Source of the DNA: Hymenopellis radicata
Lineage: Eukaryota; Basidiomycota; Agaricomycetes; Agaricales; Physalacriaceae
DNA: 64,000 nt
NCBI GenBank assembly: GCA_015501595.1
Contig: JADNRX010000049.1
Coordinates: forward strand, 154,595-218,594
Direction: 5' to 3'
Shown: positions 1 to 12,600 of the stretch, one piece after another
Layout: every line of letters begins with the position of its first letter
Numbering within the stretch: the stretch's first letter is position 1
The notes under the pieces: generated by a model
Told to the model about the DNA's origin: nothing
Database searches by the model: none
Seen by the model: the letters and a program-made list of their open reading frames with translations, nothing else
Position numbers and translations under genes: made by a program

Positions 1-822
1 ACACTTGCTCAAGTGCTTCGCGATTGCCTTATTTTGACCCTCGGTGTTCTTCCAGACCATCCACTTCTCGCTGTAAAACACCAGTTAGATGCAGAAATCA
101 ATATGAAAAGAAACAGCGTACGTGCACAATCTACATCCAAGATGCGTGTATTCCTTCTTCGATGGACGCTCCTTCGATGTATCTTCAGCCTCTGGGAGAG
201 AGTCTGGCTGCTCGTCGGATTTCAAACCACGGACAAAGTACCAGATATGAGATGCGCCGTCTGAGCGCTCTGGCTTTGTCGGTTTACGGACAATGGACTC
301 GAAGGGCGAGCTAGTTGAAAAGGTTCGGGGGATGGAGTTCTCGTTCTGGGGGAGTGGGCCAAACCCACCAGCAGAAGCACCCTCTACAGTGCTTGGCTGG
401 GCATTCGTCCGTGCCGTAGAAGTATTCACTCGGCGGCGGCGCTGAGGTGGATTAGCTGAAGCTGTTGAATTATCGGTGCGAGTACGAGTGCGACGATTGG
501 CGGATGTATTGGATGTATCACCAAGTGGCTGATTTGGTGGGTTGGGCCGCGAAGGAAAGACAATTGTCGATGTACCGGGGACTGGAGGTCCGTAACCAGC
601 AGCCTGAGGTGGCAGATGATGGACAGATGGAGGAGCCTGCTGCTGTTGGTACTGATACTGATACGGCTGCTGTGGGAGCTGCTGGTAGTAGGAATATTGC
701 GCGTGGTAGAGCTGCTGGTGATGCTGGTACTGGTCCCATGTTTCGAAAGGACGAGGAGGCGGTTGACGAGGACAAAGACAAGAGTCTGGTGACAAACGGC
801 AAGTAGCACAGACATCTGCCAT
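1..822 (-). CDS. BED-type zinc-finger protein, N-terminal part (runs off window)
   Basis: I start the gene at the Met at 822; an in-frame Met 18 codons upstream (876) is possible. The first ~190 residues are Gln/Tyr- and Pro/Ser/Arg-rich and look disordered, after a Cys-rich start (CATCRLSPDSCLC). A conserved block follows that ends GCRLC. A 51-nt intron at 71-121 (minus GTACGC...TTTTACAG) joins in frame to a second exon reading EKWMVW...GQN.AI.KHLSKC, which completes a C-x2-C...H-x4-C BED-like finger. Such fingers are common at the N-terminus of hAT-transposase-derived proteins in Agaricomycetes; that origin is inferred. The rest lies left of base 1. Splicing in frame across the intron supports a real gene. 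A domesticated or live transposase cannot be separated from here. Confidence 0.65.
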
Positions 823-876
823 GGATGTTAGGCCCAAGCGGGGCTGTAAATCGTGAGATAACGCACCACTGAACAC

Positions 877-1853
877 CCCCTGTTTTTAAGGTTTTTAATG
901 ATGGCCTACACGTGATGCGCCCACCGATGTGTCGGGATCGCGCCTCCGAGAAGGTTGAAAATAATCCAGGCGCAAAATTTCTTTCAGTATACCCAGTATG
1001 TTGAGCGGAGTGAGGACATTCAGGAGCACTTCAGCTAGACTTCTGAGATTCTAAAGGTTGCCAGTGGCGATCCCGGTGATTTACACTCCGCACAAGGCTT
1101 TCACACCTTCCGTAGGCCTAGAAATCCCAGCCCAGGCTCCATTTACATTTTATAATGGATCTCATGCTCACTGGAGGGTGAAATCAATGGGTTTATGGCC
1201 GCTGGAGATGCAAATTTTTGTGTCACGTGGGACAGCTCGGGTAACTTGGCCAAGAGTTAAAAACCGCGTTAGAAACACCTATATCTCGACCAAATATTTA
1301 AAAACTGTTTGCATTAGCCAGAATAATTATAAGCCAAGCCCTAATCTACTCGAATCTATGCATTTCGAGAGAACGCATTGTGTCGCCGCAGCGGTCCAAT
1401 TTAAGTTGGAGCATAGTTCACTGGAGCGTACAAGTTCTCTTCATACGTCCTTACCCCGACCCTTACGACACCTATGACTTGAGGTCATGTCTCCACTAGT
1501 TCCTACATCGCCAAGAAGAATTACGACGACGCCCAACATGGAACGACGCGAAAGCGTCAAGGTGACTGTTGTACACGATGTCAGGGGGCAGGAACTTTCT
1601 GATGCTGGTGTTGGCAAGGGAGATGCGTCTACAACTTGTCGATAAGTATCTAGGCCACATCGGATGTCTCAATCTGAAAGTTGACGTTGACATTCTCAAG
1701 TTGGATGACGGACTTCCGAAGTGGGTGGGCACCAGGAAACCCCATGAGTCTGTACATTCTAATGTTCCAGCAGTCCTCCGACTAAGGACTTCGCTCTACA
1801 GATCAATATAATACACTCTATTTACTGGCACACATGTACAGTACACCATCTAA
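877..1853. other. No confident gene
   Basis: Open frames here are short and mutually overlapping. Apart from the small open frame at 1487-1645 I see no splice-linked coding signal, repeat or RNA gene. Confidence 0.5.
1487..1645 (+). CDS. Small hypothetical ORF, 52 codons
   Basis: An ATG frame starting MSPLVPTSPRR and continuing with MERRESVKVTVVHDV has composition closer to protein than the surrounding frames, and stops at TAA. It may be the first exon of a gene whose remainder has decayed: a different downstream frame also looks protein-like (residues DKYLGHIGCLNLKVDVD at about 1640-1700). I recognise no family. Equally it may be chance. Confidence 0.2.
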   Translation: MSPLVPTSPRRITTTPNMERRESVKVTVVHDVRGQELSDAGVGKGDASTTCR

Positions 1854-4770
1854 CTAAGGAAGCGGAGCCTTGTAGAATGCATGATGTTTCTGAATGGCCT
1901 CCAGCTCATGCCAGACTATGTACTTGCCGCATACGAGCATCCACACAAACGCTCTCACCTTTCCATTTGTCCCCATCTCGGCCTGTTCAATTAACGACCA
2001 CTTAATCCCTTCATGATCCCCGGCAGCGTAGATGCCTCCCGTCAATTTGTTATCAACAATCCGGGCTTCACCATTTGCTATCAGCATCTGATAGCGTCTG
2101 ACTTGGCGGATTCCCTTTCGGAAGCGAGTATCCAGACTTTCGAAGGTCCAGCGCCTGAGCTGTTTGTCGTAATATCGGACCCTTAGGCCATTCCACGTCC
2201 GTGCTGAGTGCCATGAGGGGTATTCTGGGACGCCATTATTCCTAGAGAGTTCTGCTTCTAGGCCATCAACGTATTCTTGATCCCAATGACCTTTGGGAAA
2301 GGGAGTTTTCATGATGGGGTCGACGTGAATGCGAATAAATGCGTCGATTTGGGAGGTAGTCGGGTGTACATCAGCTATCGTTCCGCGGTACGTGCCCTCG
2401 GCGTTGGCATTCTTCAGTTCATATACAGCTCCTTCCTCCGGGTCGTAGACATCCGCGTACAAGTTCCCGGGTTGATCTTCTTTGTCGTCGGGATCACAGT
2501 AGTCAATAGCCTTCCAAAGGCGAAGCTCTGAGATGCGGCCTATTTGACCAACGTATATGTCGCTAGAATCGAAGCGTTCCAGGACGGAGATGTGGAATGC
2601 CGTTTCGTTTATGTCTTGGATCAACCGGGTTGGCATGCTTTGATAGAAACGCTCCAGACGTTTCCTCAATTCCAAAGGGTCTCCCGGTTGAGTTGGGTGG
2701 AGCTTACGCACACGGTTTTTGAAAATGTGGTGTACCTGTGAAAACCGAAAGTTCAGAGGCATTCTTGCATACAATGATAGTCATTCAGACAACTCACCAG
2801 GTCCTTGGCTTGTTGGTTTGAAAACACCAAATATGATAGTCCGCCAGTTTTTGGTGTTGCTGCCGTTAGCAGACCGTAGGAGAGAAGGAGGAGCGGCACT
2901 GGATCGGTATGGCCACCCTCAACTGATTGGTAGACCCGTTTATTTTGGATCAGAAGCATCCTGAACAAGCGTCGAGGGAGGTATGTGCTGATAGGAGAAC
3001 AAAGCGGCTTTGAGGTCAACCTTCAGTGAGGATGCCTGAGAATGGATACAAAGATCCTCTAGAACGGACAGCTTATCATGCGGACTTCGTGTCAGTCCAA
3101 TAGCAATAGCTCTCGATTGGAGAGCATCAATGCCCATGGACAATGATCTCTGCATGCCGGACTTTATGAGTGTTTGTCGGGGCTTGGCCAGTAATCTCCA
3201 TGCACTGTAACAGATGTACTGTGCGAACCTGAAGTGAAGCACGGCACGCGCTTCTTCCCCTTCAACAGCGGACAAAGAGACTCTCGTCAATCGGCTCAGT
3301 TCCGCTTGTCGAAGAGACAAGTCCTGTGCATCGACTCCGTAGATCCAGGCCAGCACGGCATTTCCTTCTTCAACGCGAGGAGAGAAAACATCGAAGAAAG
3401 CGTCATCATAAGTAAGGTTGAGAATGGGAACCTGCGGGGACTTCAAGCTATCGATGATTCCAGTTTGGCTAGTAAATGCGTAGACTCTGAAGACTACGCT
3501 TGACTTGACCAGTGGTAATAGAACGTTCGCCACTATCCATTGGGCAATGTCATGCTCTGTCGTATCCACAATGACGTTCTCTGCGAGGCGGCGGAGCCAA
3601 GTGGCATTGGCAAGCTCATCTAACGCAGTGATTACAACCACGACGCGGTACTCTGGGGCAATGGCTTCAACGAATGACTATAGAAGGCCCTTAGAATGAG
3701 TTTGCCAATGGACTGAAAGGTGACGAACCAGAACATCTTCAATCGACGTCTTCACGTTGTTCTCTTTCAACCAGTCCCTCAAATCGTTTCCCCTAAACAG
3801 GACTGATATTTTTGGCCCGCATCCCTCAATGCTTCAAGGGTACGATGTGCGAACGCACCCAGCACGTCTCTGTCCGAGATATACATGTCATCATACTTGA
3901 TTTCAAACACGACGCAGTTAGAATGCTCAAGCTGCGGGGCAATCTGCGATATAGACATTTGTCCAAGGAGCCGGGGGTAAATGTCGATGGCGTCTACGTC
4001 GTGAAATCCGATCAGCGTCGTCTGTAGCAACTTCATAGGGTCTATCTCGGGATGGTTGAAGACAACGAATTTGTGTGGCGTTCCGTCGAGGACCTCGTGG
4101 ATTTTGCCGATCACCGATGTTCGATCAAACACCACAGCATTCCCCAGATCGAGGCAGCATCTAATATCGGTCACAAATGTAAACTGAGCACTAAAATCAG
4201 CCTGGGACAATATTTCAAAGCTGAAAGACATACCTGAGAACGTTCTGGTAATCTTTTTGCATAGAAGATGGTGGTATCCTGGCCGTTGGAGTTATAGGTA
4301 TAAGACTGGAGAGTGAAAGGAGAAGAACGCGATGGTGGAGATGGCGATGTATCGCCCCCTGATCGTGTCCTCTTGTGGCCCTTAGCTGCCTGGAGAGACG
4401 CTTCATCCGGTACTGCAGGGACGACTGTGGGAGGTACCACATTTGACACAGGTACACGTCCATGCCGTGGAACAAAATATATCGAGAGCGTTAAACTGTT
4501 TCGAATCCCTTGTTTGATTTTGTCGAGGCTTAAAATACCCTTCCGCACATATACGTCCCACTCGCCGGGGCGCCCCAAAGAGATTTCCCTAGACACGGTA
4601 CGATCACAGGAAGGAGATTGACAAAGCATCCGATGGTCTTCCTCTACCAGTGTAAAAAAACCCCCCAGGGTTAGTTCTGTTTGGTAGTGATAGGAAAGGG
4701 TGAGTTCCCGGCGAACAATACTCTGATCATTGGGTGGATGGCCGTGAAAGGCGACTCGACAGATCACCAT
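1854..4770 (-). pseudogene. Large conserved protein of unknown function, frame-broken
   Basis: Five blocks read as one protein of roughly 850 residues on the minus strand: 4770-4240 (low-complexity Ser/Pro linker near its end), 4210-3780, 3640-2945, 2990-2810 and 2750-1854, the last ending HAFYKAPLP-stop. The break at 2810-2750 is a clean GTGAGT...TTTCACAG intron. A 51-nt intron ending CTATAG around 3660-3700 also fits. Two junctions are not introns. At about 3815 the frame slips by one base inside a G run (minus GCGGGCC), and at about 2940 it slips inside an A run (CCAAAATAAAC). Both would need one extra base. The junction near 4215 needs an unusually short (32 nt) intron or another slip. 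I do not recognise a catalytic motif; a link to the Crinkler/RHS NTPase-nuclease proteins is only a guess from architecture and the neighbouring AAA gene. It is divergent to that gene, across 256 bp. Confidence 0.55.
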
Positions 4771-5026
4771 GTGTATAGAGAGGAGGATTCTTGCAGTGGA
4801 TATCTCGAGACGAAATGCGGGAGTCCGGTCCGATCGTGGTCACGTGTCAGCCTCGGTGTCAAAATTTGTTTACGTTGATCGAACGATTGCTTCTCCTACT
4901 TAGTCTACTACGACATCAGGCCAGGCTCTCAAAATCTAAAACGGCCGTACTTGACCAACCTATCAACATATTTTGACTTGGCATATCTTGTCGAACCAAG
5001 ACCTACTGCTCATAACTTCCGTTGGG
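4771..5026. promoter_or_regulatory. Shared intergenic region of a divergent gene pair
   Basis: The 256 bases lie between the putative start codons of the large unknown minus-strand gene (4770) and the AAA-ATPase-like plus-strand gene (5027), so any promoters must sit here or inside the genes. I see no clear TATA box or other site. The role is inferred from position only. Confidence 0.35.
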
Positions 5027-6479
5027 ATGGATTCTATTAGCAACTTAAATGATGGCTACTCTGCTGAGGAGGACGGGCGCATCTCCCCTGCCAGTACGTA
5101 GTAGCCCTTGTCAATCTCGATTCAACTGCTATATCTTTGCCTAGGCACGCACTCTAATACATCTGACGAGAGTTTTCACTTATCCAGACCCACAACTCCG
5201 ACGCTGTCGTCGACCTCCTCATCAACGTCTCCCGATCCTTGGGCAGAGTCCCCACTGAAATTAGGTTGCCACAGTCTCGCACGCCCTAAAATGGTCCAGC
5301 CCCTCGGGCCCGGTGTAGTTCACGGAGAACATGAAGGCTACGAGTATGGGTTGCCTCCGCCAGTCGTTATGTTCTCTGTGAGTAACGTAGCAACAAGAGC
5401 AGTAAATGACAAACTCGACCTGGTATGCCCCACGCCTTTCTCCGCCTTGTCGTTCTAAAATGCTTGTAGCTCGTTCCGCGTTTCGACTTCCGCTTCCGAG
5501 ACATCGTCCTCGCCAACAATGTCGCCTGGTTGGACAAATCCTCGGTTTTTAGTCATCTCTTCAGTCTGCAATACTCGAACCAAAAGGTTCCCATTATTTG
5601 TCGGCCCTCCGGTTTCGGAAAGTCGTTTGTGGTTGAGATGTTGGAGACCTTCCACAATGTCCGTACACCCGATGATTTGGCGCGTGGTGTCTTCAAGGAT
5701 TCCGCTGCAGGACCATTAGGCTGTTGCGATGTCTTGCCGATTAATATGGCTTGTCGGTCGCACCTGGTGCTTACCTTCGACTTGCATGATCTAGATGTAC
5801 AGTCTCCCGAGCGATGGAAGATGGCACTCCATGACACCATTGATTTTGCTCTGGATTGTTTTATGACGCGATATCAAGACCTTCTAGATCCAGAGGGCTG
5901 GAAGCGCTTCACCTGCGATGTTTACGGCTCTGACGGCTTTTATGACCTGGGTAAGGCATTGAAGGTGAGTATCCCCATCTCTGAGTCTACCCACTGTCCT
6001 GATACTTCCATTCATAGCTTTGGCTTACCAATGCTCCGCTGCCTGTCTATCTCATTGTTGACGACTATGACTATCCCCAGAGGGCTTCGAACGGCGACCA
6101 TGCCATCACGCATATCACGCTCCAGGATTTCGTTCTTCCTTTGCAAGAAATACGCCGATCATTGGCTATGCCTAGTGTCTTCTTTGGCCAGGAAAATCCG
6201 AGCAAGTTGGCTGCGCGCAGTGGCGGTTGGGATATCTGGAGTGGGATCGGGGTGGACTGCTCCGGAGAATTTCACATTGAGGCCACATTTGGTCTCACGA
6301 AGGCTGAGATTCGCGAGCTATGCAGGGTCCTTGGGGTCGCTGGAATGGAGCGTCAAATTTACGAGACCCTGCTTGCGCAGTGCGGCGACCTTTATGACAC
6401 ACCCTTATACAGTACAAGGGATGTCATGGTATTTCTGGCGGAACAGCCAGGTCTGTCTCACGGATCTTTCTCTGGCTGA
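5027..6479 (+). CDS. AAA-ATPase-like protein (predicted AAA-ATPase family), C-terminally decayed
   Basis: Four exons read in frame: 5027-5093, 5145-5422, 5470-5964 and 6018 onward, joined by canonical introns of 51, 47 and 53 nt. A Ser/Thr-rich start leads to a domain beginning WLDKSSVFSHL, typical of the PF09820-type predicted AAA-ATPase. A Walker A-like loop is visible (ICRPSGFGKSFVVEML), and a Walker B-like strand (VYLIVDDYDYP). In this family the ATPase is often followed by a PD-(D/E)XK-type nuclease domain, and none is visible here. The frame closes at 6479. A second frame (LAESITLPIFAATFTVDIP) takes over at about 6450 and reads to 6549, so a one-base slip, and not a natural end, probably truncates the protein. 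Role in the cell is unknown. Confidence 0.7.
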
Positions 6480-7440
6480 GTCCATCACTTTGCCCATCTT
6501 CGCCGCTACATTCACGGTAGATATTCCATCGCCATCTCGCACTGTATGAGTATTGTCTTGCCATTGTTCAATGTTTACTAGGTGGAACGTGTTGTGCTGT
6601 AAGAGGCGGTTCCTCTCAGGACCAAGCAAGCTCGACTAAGTGCTATATTCCGTAGATAAGCGCGACATGGTGGTAAGAGAGAAGAACGACTACCGTACGT
6701 ATTACATGTGCTCATTGAGTTGTCAAGTTTATGAATTCCATTTTTGCCGTTCGCTCCTTCATTCCCAAGCACTTGTATGTTTGGTACCAGTAGAATCCAG
6801 AAGATTTTGATGATTGTGCGTTCTCCACAAAGCAGCTGCATCCTCACGCACCTACTTATGGAATTCTGGTCTCTCCATCTATTGATATGCCAGCGCATTA
6901 CATCCTCCGCAAACACCCCGCCCACGACAAGCCCTACTCTTATGGCGCAGCTAAGGCAGGCGCTACGGACTTGGATAATTCTTCCGTCATCGGCAAAGCG
7001 CTACTACTCTCTTCCGCTTTTCTCTCCTTTGTATATCCGTAGCTTTATCAGACTTCGTCCAGGACACGGCAAAGAAAGAGCTCAGGCTGAAGGTATTGGC
7101 CGCTGAACTTCGCTGCGTACGTTTGAAGCCTCTTCCACCGATAGGTGCTAGCATTCGGAAACCTCACATCGCTTTCCCCAGCTGCGACAAGCATACGCGT
7201 TGCGGTCCTTGAGGAACGAAACTCTCTCCAGATTTCGTATCGAAAGCTGTAATTGAAGAACTTACACACATTCATTTCGTGAGGTGCGTTCTTTTATTAA
7301 GCGCTGTTGTGTTCAGCAACTGATATTGCGGTTAGACACCAGTTCCAGGAGTTATTGGAAGCCGCCCCGGCGTGGCTGCGCGAAGGCTGTGATGCCTCTC
7401 GCGCTGCACTTAGCTGCTATGTCCTTAACTTGTAGACGGA
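6480..7440 (+). other. Decayed coding sequence downstream of the AAA gene
   Basis: Short protein-like stretches occur on the plus strand in different frames: 6888-7041 (HYILRKHPAHDKPYSYGAA) and 7317-7436 (ATDIAVRHQFQELLEAAPA). They may be the lost C-terminal part of the AAA-ATPase-like gene. No single frame connects them and I recognise no domain. Confidence 0.3.
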
Positions 7441-7459
7441 GATGTGGTCTGATGTGGTG

Positions 7460-8400
7460 AACTCATCGCCCACTCATGATCATCGCCGCTCTTGATCGGG
7501 CCGATACAAACAGGGAACAACAGATCGACGAACGTATTTCTCCTAATTCTACACACTTTGCAGGGGGTAAATAAAAGCAGCTGCTAAATAGATAGCCAAA
7601 TAGTAAGCTAAATAGGTCCTTTCATATCTACGAAACAGAAAGTTTATCTGATGACAAAGATATTCTTTGTCATCTGCCAAAATGAATGGCCAAACATGAA
7701 ATTTGGCAGACTGGTCATTGGCAGGCGATCAAGATTTGATGGCTGCCAAATTTTGTATTTAGGGCCATTTGGATTTGGCAGACGACAAAGGATGTATTTA
7801 TCATAGGACAACCTTTCTGTTTTGTAGATGTGAAAGGACATATTTGGCTTACTATTTGGCTATCTATTTAGCTGCTGCTGTTATTTACTCCCTGCACAGT
7901 GACACTGCCTACAACTAGACTCTCCTCACCCGCACTCGCAGCCAAAAGTCTCTCAAAGCTGGCAGTGCACCGGTTGACTTACCTGCCGGCCTCAGGGAGG
8001 CATCCTACCCAGCTATGGCCGTAACACCGAGGACCCGCTCGTCGCCCTCAAAACGCCAGGCCCTTCAAGCTCAGTGAAGTCATAATCCGGTATCTGATAA
8101 GAACACCTTATCTTCGTGGCAGATTCATACCCCACACTTTTAAAAAACATCTCCTCTCTGAGGACCCATTAGGTGGGCGCCGTACAACAATAATGACTTT
8201 GTCTCGCCCTGATGATGCCACCTACATACGACGGTATTCTTTTGTAGGTCACTTTGAGCCCTGGCGGGAATCACTAGTACTCCGCCTCTTGACAATCGTT
8301 GGGATGCAAATTTCGTAGTCGGCCGATTTTCTATGGCAGGCGTAGGTTGCAGAACGACCTTGCGCACTGCGAAGCTCTCTCTCTCACCCTTAATTGCTTG
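7460..8400 (+). repeat. Dispersed repeat, copy A (interrupted)
   Basis: This copy shares long, slightly diverged stretches with copies B (14480-15895) and C (42885-44400), all in the same orientation. Landmarks are GGGAACAACAGATCGA, CCTACAACTAGACTCTCC, and GGCCCTTCAAGCTCAGTGAAG (shared with B). The block around 8140-8200 (CATCTCCTCTCTGAGGACCC) is shared only with C, where it runs on into a LINE ORF2 end. The copy is split by the MITE at 7554-7901. Copies differ by small indels, so the family is old. Confidence 0.75.
7554..7901. mobile_element. CACTA-like MITE, 348 bp, with ~100-bp inverted ends and 3-bp target duplication
   Basis: The left end starts CACTTTGCAGGGGGTAAATA and the reverse complement of the right end starts CACTGTGCAGGGAGTAAATA. 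The match continues for about 100 bp with roughly ten mismatches. ACA flanks it on both sides (7551-7553 and 7902-7904), and the other two copies of the host repeat lack the insertion. CACT termini and a 3-bp duplication are hallmarks of the CACTA/En-Spm superfamily. The interior carries four copies of TTTGGCAG/CTGCCAAA in both orientations, like subterminal transposase sites. It encodes nothing, so it would have to be moved in trans; Plavaka elements, seen as a relic at 16-17 kb, belong to the same superfamily. Confidence 0.85.
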
Positions 8401-9626
8401 GTTTCATTATTCTGTACTCGGCCGTTGATCTGATTAGAGAAGCAGGGTATGTGTATGTTCCTAACCTATGGCACATCCTGACGTTAATGCGGTCGTTGGC
8501 TCCGCGCTCTTTACGCGACATCAGTCGTACCGCCGCCATTCGAAGCTGTGCCGCCTGGCGCAGGAAATTTGTGAGTAATTCCTCGTTTCTTTGGTGGCAT
8601 TACTTACATCCAATTTAACCTTTCAATCCCAGACGATCCACGACACCGAGCAGCGGGACGAACAGCCCAAGTGGCGGACATTGCTGGAAAATTTAGCGAT
8701 TGGTATAGCTGTATTTCCGGCCTAAACACATCCTCCTTCCTAATGACTTCTGTTGTGTTCCACATTTGTTTGTGAGTTTTCCTCTCAGTGTTGCTCGGTT
8801 TTCGCCCGCCATCACTTTCGTCTATGTCGGCCCTGCCTTCCTTAGGGGTTGCCATTCCTCTTGGTCTACTTACTAGCCAACCTATCTTGCCTCCGGGCCT
8901 ATCATCGTGCTCGCGCATATATCATCGCCCTCGGGCCACTATTATCGCGGTTGCGCATCTATCATCGCGGTTGCACATATCACCACTCCTCAGGCGTCAT
9001 CATCGTGTTCGTGCACCCATTGCGCTGGCGAACCTCTCGCCGGGCACTCATCCTTGCCTTCGCCATCATCTGTGCAACCTATCACTGCAGGAGTGCGCTT
9101 AGTACTTACTCGGCACCTGGATGGGCGACGCCGTGGTGCTCAAGCACACACCGACGTTGCTCACGCTCCTCGGAGGCACTCAGCACTTCCTTAGCAGACT
9201 TCGCATCTCTGTGTCCTCTCTCTGCTGCTCGTCTGCAACAATCACTTCACATCGCTCTGTTTGGGGTTTCGGGTCCGCTTGTATCAGTATCACCGTTCAG
9301 CGAGCTTCGCCCTGAGAGCGGTGCTCTGTGTGGTGTTAGGGTTCTCCTGATACTTCTCCTTGAACCTGCTCACCTTTCGTACTGGACTCGACGTCTCTGC
9401 CTGAGATCTCGCCGGGCTGGAGTTCACCGCGCAACAGTGACCTCTGTCTCCCCCCGGCTGAGTGGTGGTGGTGTTGTTTCCCCCCAAACACAACAAAGGT
9501 TTCCGGGACGTAAGCTGAAGGATGCCGAATTACAGCGATTGAGGAAAGACATATAACCATTGGTCAGAAGAGACATATACACAGAGGTGCAACTTGGCAA
9601 ATTGATTCTACTTCTTTATATAAATC
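8401..9626. other. No confident gene; low-complexity imperfect repeat at about 8890-9020
   Basis: A run of degenerate ~21-bp units built on TATCATCG and GCGGTTGCGCAT lies at 8890-9020. A 235-codon open frame crosses it, but its composition is that of the repeat. The remainder, including a GT/GG-rich stretch at 9460-9490, holds no recognisable gene. Confidence 0.45.
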
Positions 9627-12600
9627 TCATCCATTACCGTGGACTTGCTCATCCCAGTACCTGAGGTTTGGATCACGCGTTCGAACAGCGCGATCGACAC
9701 GTCGCGCTGCCAGAACGTTCCGTCGTGGCGCGGCTTGATGATATCCCGTAGTTGTACGCCCGGGTGTACGAACAGGCACCTGGACCCGTCCACCTACCCG
9801 TCCACCTCCCCTCACTCTAGCACCACCTCCAGCGTTCTGATCTGGTGGATTTTGTGGCGGGCGCTGCTCTTGCTCTCGGCGGGCCCTGTCCTGGTCGTGA
9901 AATATCTGCATAGGCCAGCCAGGGCGATTGCCGCGATCACGAGCAAGGGAAACGGGATTCACAGGATTATTCCGTGGTCGGCGAGAAGTTCCCATAGGGT
10001 CCATGAACTCCTCCGGTGGTGGAAAAGAACCCTTGCCGGGAAGCATAGTCCCATGCATATCTCTCGAGTTGAAAGACCTAGAAACAGTTAATTTTCTAGG
10101 ATTCTGGTTTAAAATTTTCGAAATCATACCAAGCAACGTTTGGCCGCGTTCGCAGATAATAGCCCCATGAGGGTTCGCAAAATGAAAAGTCACAGGTTGC
10201 TCGATTGGCCCACCACCGAATTTGACAGCAAAGTGACCAACCCTCATCATCATCCGTATGTTGTGGCGCACAATATCCATCACAACGAAAGATATTGTGT
10301 CCACTAATTCCAAGGCGATCTGCAGCTTCTACGTCTTGTTTCATTCGTTGTGCCATCGATGAGCAGACAAATCCAGCGACTAGCATTAGGAACATGCCAT
10401 CCTATAGCGAATTCAGAAGGAGTTGATGTAAAGCAGGAAATACATACCTCTGCAAAATCGAACGCCCTATGTATGCCTTCCAGGGATTCAACCTCAAAAT
10501 CGGCGTAAAATCCATAAGCGTCTCCAGGTGCGCCGCCTTTAGGTTGACGTGCGCCGGCTGCATACATTCCAGACTTCTTTGCCGTAAAGTTCTGAAACTG
10601 ACTTCCGCGCTTCAGTTCGCACATGTCTACAACAAGTTAAACATACCAGACCCAGCAAAGAAGTGATGAAAGCTTACAAGAACTGAGTTCCTCATGATCC
10701 GCCACTCTTTTATGAACGTCCTTCGAAAATGCGTTATACATAGCCCAATTCACCTAGTTGTCCTCTATAAAAGGAAGAAAATATATAAAAATTAGACTTA
10801 CGATTCGCCGACACCCAATAAGTCTTAGTTCGAGACTAGCAGTCTGAGGTAGTGCATGAATTGGAATATAGTACTTGTCAGAGGAAGGAGAGGCTTGTGA
10901 AGCCTCGGACGAAGTTAGGTTGGCAGATGTGAATGCGGGCGGAGAGGACGACGACGGGAGTGGAGGAGGCGACGGAAGCAGAGGAGGCGACAGAAGCAGA
11001 GGAGGTGGCAGCGGTGTTTCTATTTCGGGATCTTCCTTGCTAGATGACTGCTCTTGTTTTAACCGCCTCTTCAAGGCTTTTTTCTGAGTCTTGGTTAGCC
11101 GTACTGTAGGGGTCGGAGCTGTCGGTGATGGTGCCATATCCGAAGGAAGAGGATGAAGAGGATCCGACTCCTTATCATCGGAAATCAACCAGATGAATCG
11201 CCCACAACGACGAAGAATCTCTTCCGGTGCATCCAGACATTTGAGTTGAAGATCGTCTGGATGATATACGGTAGTACCCTAAAGAACATTAGTGTAGATC
11301 TGTAAGATAAACGTTATTACTTACAGACGGAGGATGATCGAGTAGATCTTGATCCATACTAATGCCTTGTCCTCGAAGCTTCTCTACATTGTATCGTTTC
11401 TCGGTGAATAGCATCTGCGAACATTGCTGTTCGGCCGGGAGAAGATAACAGTGGTGACAACTGATAAACTATACCAAAAATCAAAATAGAACTAGACGTT
11501 GACATATAGGAATACCTGAGGATGGGTAGGCATTTCTCCTAAGGATGCCCTTGCACGAAAGTCTGCAAGATGTTTCTAGATAACGTTCGTCAACATGACA
11601 AAGAAGAGAAAATAAATACCTACCTCCGTAAGCTTATTCTGATGTAGATGCTTATTTTGATGACGGGACCAGCGGTGAAATTCTGCCGTTCTCAGTAAAA
11701 TGGTAGCCGTTACGTTCCCGAAGTCTTTGACGAGCTGTTGCCAACGTCCAACTGTAGTTTTGTGCAGAGTCTGCCCATGTAAAACCTCTCGAAGGATGGA
11801 ATAGAACTGTTTCGTAATCTCCAATGACTGTCCGATGGCATGAACACATATACCGGCATTCTGAATAGCAGGTCCTAACCAGCGCCATGAGCGCAGGAAA
11901 TTATCCTGAGATAGAAATAGAAATGTCACGTCTGGAACGGCCAAACGTGGAAGGAACTGTGGGCGATCAAGGAGCAGCTTAATAAACTTGGCAGCTCCGG
12001 TGCGGCTACATTCTAGATAGCCCTTCCGTTCCTATGGCAGCGATTAGGAGTGTTCAGAACCTTTAGACATATAACTACCTTGCCTATTAGCAGTCGCGAA
12101 CGAAAAAGGTATACATCGGCTTCCCATTCCTCGGCGTTCGGAGCCCAAGAATAGAGCTGGGACAGCAGCGTGTCTTGCAGTCGCCCAAAACGCAACAGCG
12201 CCTCTTGGTGATCCTCCTGAAGACAGGAAATATAGGAAGGCTGAACAACCTGCCTTATCACATCAAACAAACAGGACTCCTATATTCCATATATTCAGTA
12301 CACGACTACTGTATTGCATATGGGAATTAACGCACTCGAAGGGCGGAAATCATCTCCTTATGAGTGTAGTTGCATGGGTCAATGGTCTTAAGATGTTGAA
12401 TGACGTGTCCAAGAAGGCCACGTTCTACTGCTCGTGTAACGGACTCACGAGGTTCCAGGAAAGATTCTCGACCTTTGGGAAGAGTTCCTAGCGCGCGTTT
12501 CAGGTCCTCCGGGGTGTAGCGCTCCTTCTGCAAAAGGTGTTGATAAGGTTTTCTAGACCGAAAGGAAATAAAGACATACTCGCGACTGAAAGCGTGTTGT

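Noticed and set aside
4210..4245. 32-nt intron at the second exon junction of the large minus-strand gene (and a similar one at about 18560)
   Set aside because: Shorter than typical introns seen elsewhere in the window (42 nt or more); a frame slip explains them as well.
7900..8400. A protein-like frame starting MPHTFKKHLLSEDP
   Set aside because: It lies in the dispersed repeat and is shared with copy C. It may be part of the LINE, but there is no recognisable domain to call it.
8849..9556. 235-codon open frame on the plus strand
   Set aside because: It crosses an imperfect low-complexity repeat, has no domain, and equally long frames overlap it in other phases.
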